A stretch of DNA of 6,184 nt, from assembly GCA_964502465.1 (NCBI GenBank), contig CAZCWX010000342.1, positions 1-6,184 on the forward strand. The letters run 5' to 3'. Below the pieces are notes generated by a model. It had not been told where the DNA came from and ran no database searches. It was given only the letters and a program-made list of their open reading frames with translations. Positions 5,317 through 6,184 of this stretch are shown in pieces. Every line of letters starts with the position of its first letter. Position 1 is the first letter of the stretch. Source of the stretch: CAZCWX01 sp964502465. GTDB taxonomy: Bacteria > Desulfobacterota > Binatia > Bin18. A program made the translations under genes and the position numbers.

Positions 5317-5502
5317 ATGGAGACAATCGACGTAAAGGACTTGCCGGAGCCTATTGCGCGAGCAATAGAGGAGATGATCAACACGCTCCGTCAGCAATTC
5401 CAGCCCAAAAAGCAGCAAAAGCAGCCTGCCAAGTTGCCGGTCTGGGAGGGAAAGCCCTTAGGAAAGCTGACCCGAGAGGAAATTTACGACGATGTCACCT
5501 GA
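5317..5502 (+). CDS. VapB-type antitoxin
   Basis: This small protein of 61 residues is placed just before a PIN-domain toxin and overlaps it by 11 bases, the usual antitoxin-first order. The start ATG follows GGAGG at 5306-5310 with 6 bases spacing; a longer frame from 5230 would run through the operator and ribosome binding site. Residues 1-27 (METIDVKDLPEPIARAIEEM onward) look like an N-terminal helix-rich dimer/DNA-binding part. A Lys/Gln-rich linker follows (about 28-46). The C-terminal LPVWEGKPLGKLTREEIYDD matches the pattern seen in antitoxins of PIN toxins, where this segment wraps the toxin. It should neutralise the partner and, as a complex, repress the operon. The family is assigned by pattern and neighbour, and the exact DNA-binding fold is uncertain. 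Confidence 0.78.
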   Translation: METIDVKDLPEPIARAIEEMINTLRQQFQPKKQQKQPAKLPVWEGKPLGKLTREEIYDDVT

Positions 5503-5950
5503 GCTGGCTTTCTTGGATACGTGCGTACTCATTGACGGCCTCTATAAGGACTCCGACTACTACGCCGCGGCTCGACCTTTGCTTGATCAAGCCGAGCACG
5601 ATGAGGAGGCCGGATTCTGCATCTCTCCCCAGGTGCTTGCTGAGTTCTACGCGGTGACCACGCACCCCAAGCGGGTCTCACAACCAAAATCGCCGAGCGA
5701 GGCCCTTGAAGTCATCGAGCAGTTCCTGGCGATGCCTGGAATTTTACTTCTTCCCGCACCGGCTGATATTGTCCAGCGCTGGATAGAATTGGTCCGTCGA
5801 TATTCACACCATATGACGAACCGGAAAATATTCGACGCCCAGATCGTTGCGACGATGCTCGCAAACGGTGTGAAAAAAATCTACACCTTCAACATTACTG
5901 ATTTCACGCCTTTTGCTGAGATTACGGTCATCGAGCCAAAGGCGCCTTAA
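5492..5950 (+). CDS. vapC: PIN-domain ribonuclease toxin (VapC family)
   Basis: VapC toxins are Mg(II)-dependent ribonucleases that cut tRNA or rRNA and stop growth when free of antitoxin. This protein has 152 residues, within the family range. The four acidic active-site positions are visible: Asp9 (FLDTCVLID), Glu51 (VLAEFYAV), Asp115 (IFDAQIVATM) and Asp137 (FNITDF). A Thr-Phe-Asn-x-x-Asp-Phe ending is typical of the fold. The start ATG lies within the antitoxin's last codons, with AGAGGA 11 bases upstream, so translation is probably coupled. No truncation is seen and the module looks intact. The target RNA cannot be told from sequence. Confidence 0.9.
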   Translation: MSPELAFLDTCVLIDGLYKDSDYYAAARPLLDQAEHDEEAGFCISPQVLAEFYAVTTHPKRVSQPKSPSEALEVIEQFLAMPGILLLPAPADIVQRWIELVRRYSHHMTNRKIFDAQIVATMLANGVKKIYTFNITDFTPFAEITVIEPKAP

Positions 5951-5954
5951 AGAT

Positions 5955-6053
5955 TCGGCGCCCCCACTGCTCCGGATTCTGAAGAACTACTGGCGACTGC
6001 CGGTGGGAGGCAGATTGGGCACAAGCGCCGCCGTGTCCGCCGACCACGCGTAG
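5955..6053 (+). pseudogene. Possible tyrosine-recombinase (integrase) fragment
   Basis: A short frame with no start codon reads SAPPLLRILKNYWRLPVGGR and then ends at TAG 6051-6053. The pattern 'P-x-LLRiLrnYWR' recalls a segment of XerD-like integrases, including those linked to IS91-type elements, which usually continues into a W-L-F-P motif. Here it diverges and stops instead. It is about 32 residues with no catalytic residues, so it is at best a relic. It may be chance. Confidence 0.22.
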
Positions 6054-6091
6054 CTCACAATTCACACATGGACCCATCGTCAATAGAAGAC

Positions 6092-6118
6092 GCTGGGCTG
6101 CGCACGGCGCAACCCAGC
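6092..6118. repeat. Strong short hairpin
   Basis: GCTGGGCTGCGC and GCGCAACCCAGC pair at 11 of 12 positions around ACG. There is no T tract after it, so a standard Rho-independent terminator is unlikely on the plus strand. It may be a mobile-element end, a REP-like palindrome or an RNA structure. Nothing else identifiable lies between 6054 and the right edge. Confidence 0.5.
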
Positions 6119-6184
6119 CTAGGCGCTTGCAAATCGAGGCGTTTTGGCGGTCTTTCCGGTTATCGGTTGGTGGCGAGAACGGCC

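Noticed and set aside
5939..5962. Hairpin terminator after vapC
   Set aside because: GGCGCC occurs at 5941-5946 and 5957-5962 and can pair, but it overlaps the stop codon, the stem is only 6 bases and no T tract follows.
6092..6124. Integron attC site
   Set aside because: The arms do not fit the RYYYAAC/GTTRRRY core pattern, and no integron integrase or cassette layout is visible.

Overview
This is a bacterial window with short intergenic gaps, GGAGG-type ribosome binding sites, ATGA-type gene overlaps and roughly balanced to moderately high GC. No ribosomal RNA or other phylogenetic marker is present. Its catabolic genes, type II toxin-antitoxin modules and dispersed intergenic palindromes of the 'TTCGAC..CTCAGG' type suggest an environmental bacterium with a large genome. 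Such palindromes occur in many uncultured soil and marine lineages, so I cannot name a phylum.

Layout. (a) 1-1533: a two-gene operon for a family I CoA-transferase of the glutaconate CoA-transferase / IpdAB type. The alpha subunit is cut by the left edge, the beta subunit is complete, and the two overlap by ATGA. (b) 1586-2127: a palindromic repeat followed by a small predicted exported protein of unknown function. (c) 2128-2620: mostly non-coding, with a second, larger copy of the repeat. (d) 2634-2873: an orphan 79-residue protein behind two tandem Shine-Dalgarno sequences that can fold into a hairpin. (e) 3023-3910: a two-domain extradiol ring-cleavage dioxygenase with all expected metal and acid/base residues, followed by a third repeat copy. 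(f) 4156-4535, minus strand: a decayed BrnT toxin/antitoxin pair, the toxin frameshifted and the antitoxin stopped early. (g) 4551-5229: about 680 bases with no convincing gene, holding a pyrimidine-rich stretch with 7-base and 8-base tandem repeats. (h) 5246-5950: an apparently intact VapBC-type module with a candidate promoter and operator. (i) 5951-6184: a possible recombinase remnant and a strong hairpin.

How it fits together. The CoA-transferase and the extradiol dioxygenase would suit breakdown of an aromatic or ring-containing compound, but they are about 1.5 kb apart and separated by unrelated small genes, so a shared pathway is inference. The right half looks like an accessory region where toxin-antitoxin modules and mobile-element pieces have arrived and partly decayed. 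I see no CRISPR array, tRNA, rRNA or phage structural gene. I also see no clear novel multi-gene system. The most unusual items are the decayed BrnT module, the hairpin over tandem ribosome binding sites, the short tandem-repeat arrays, and a repeat element that supplies a ribosome binding site.
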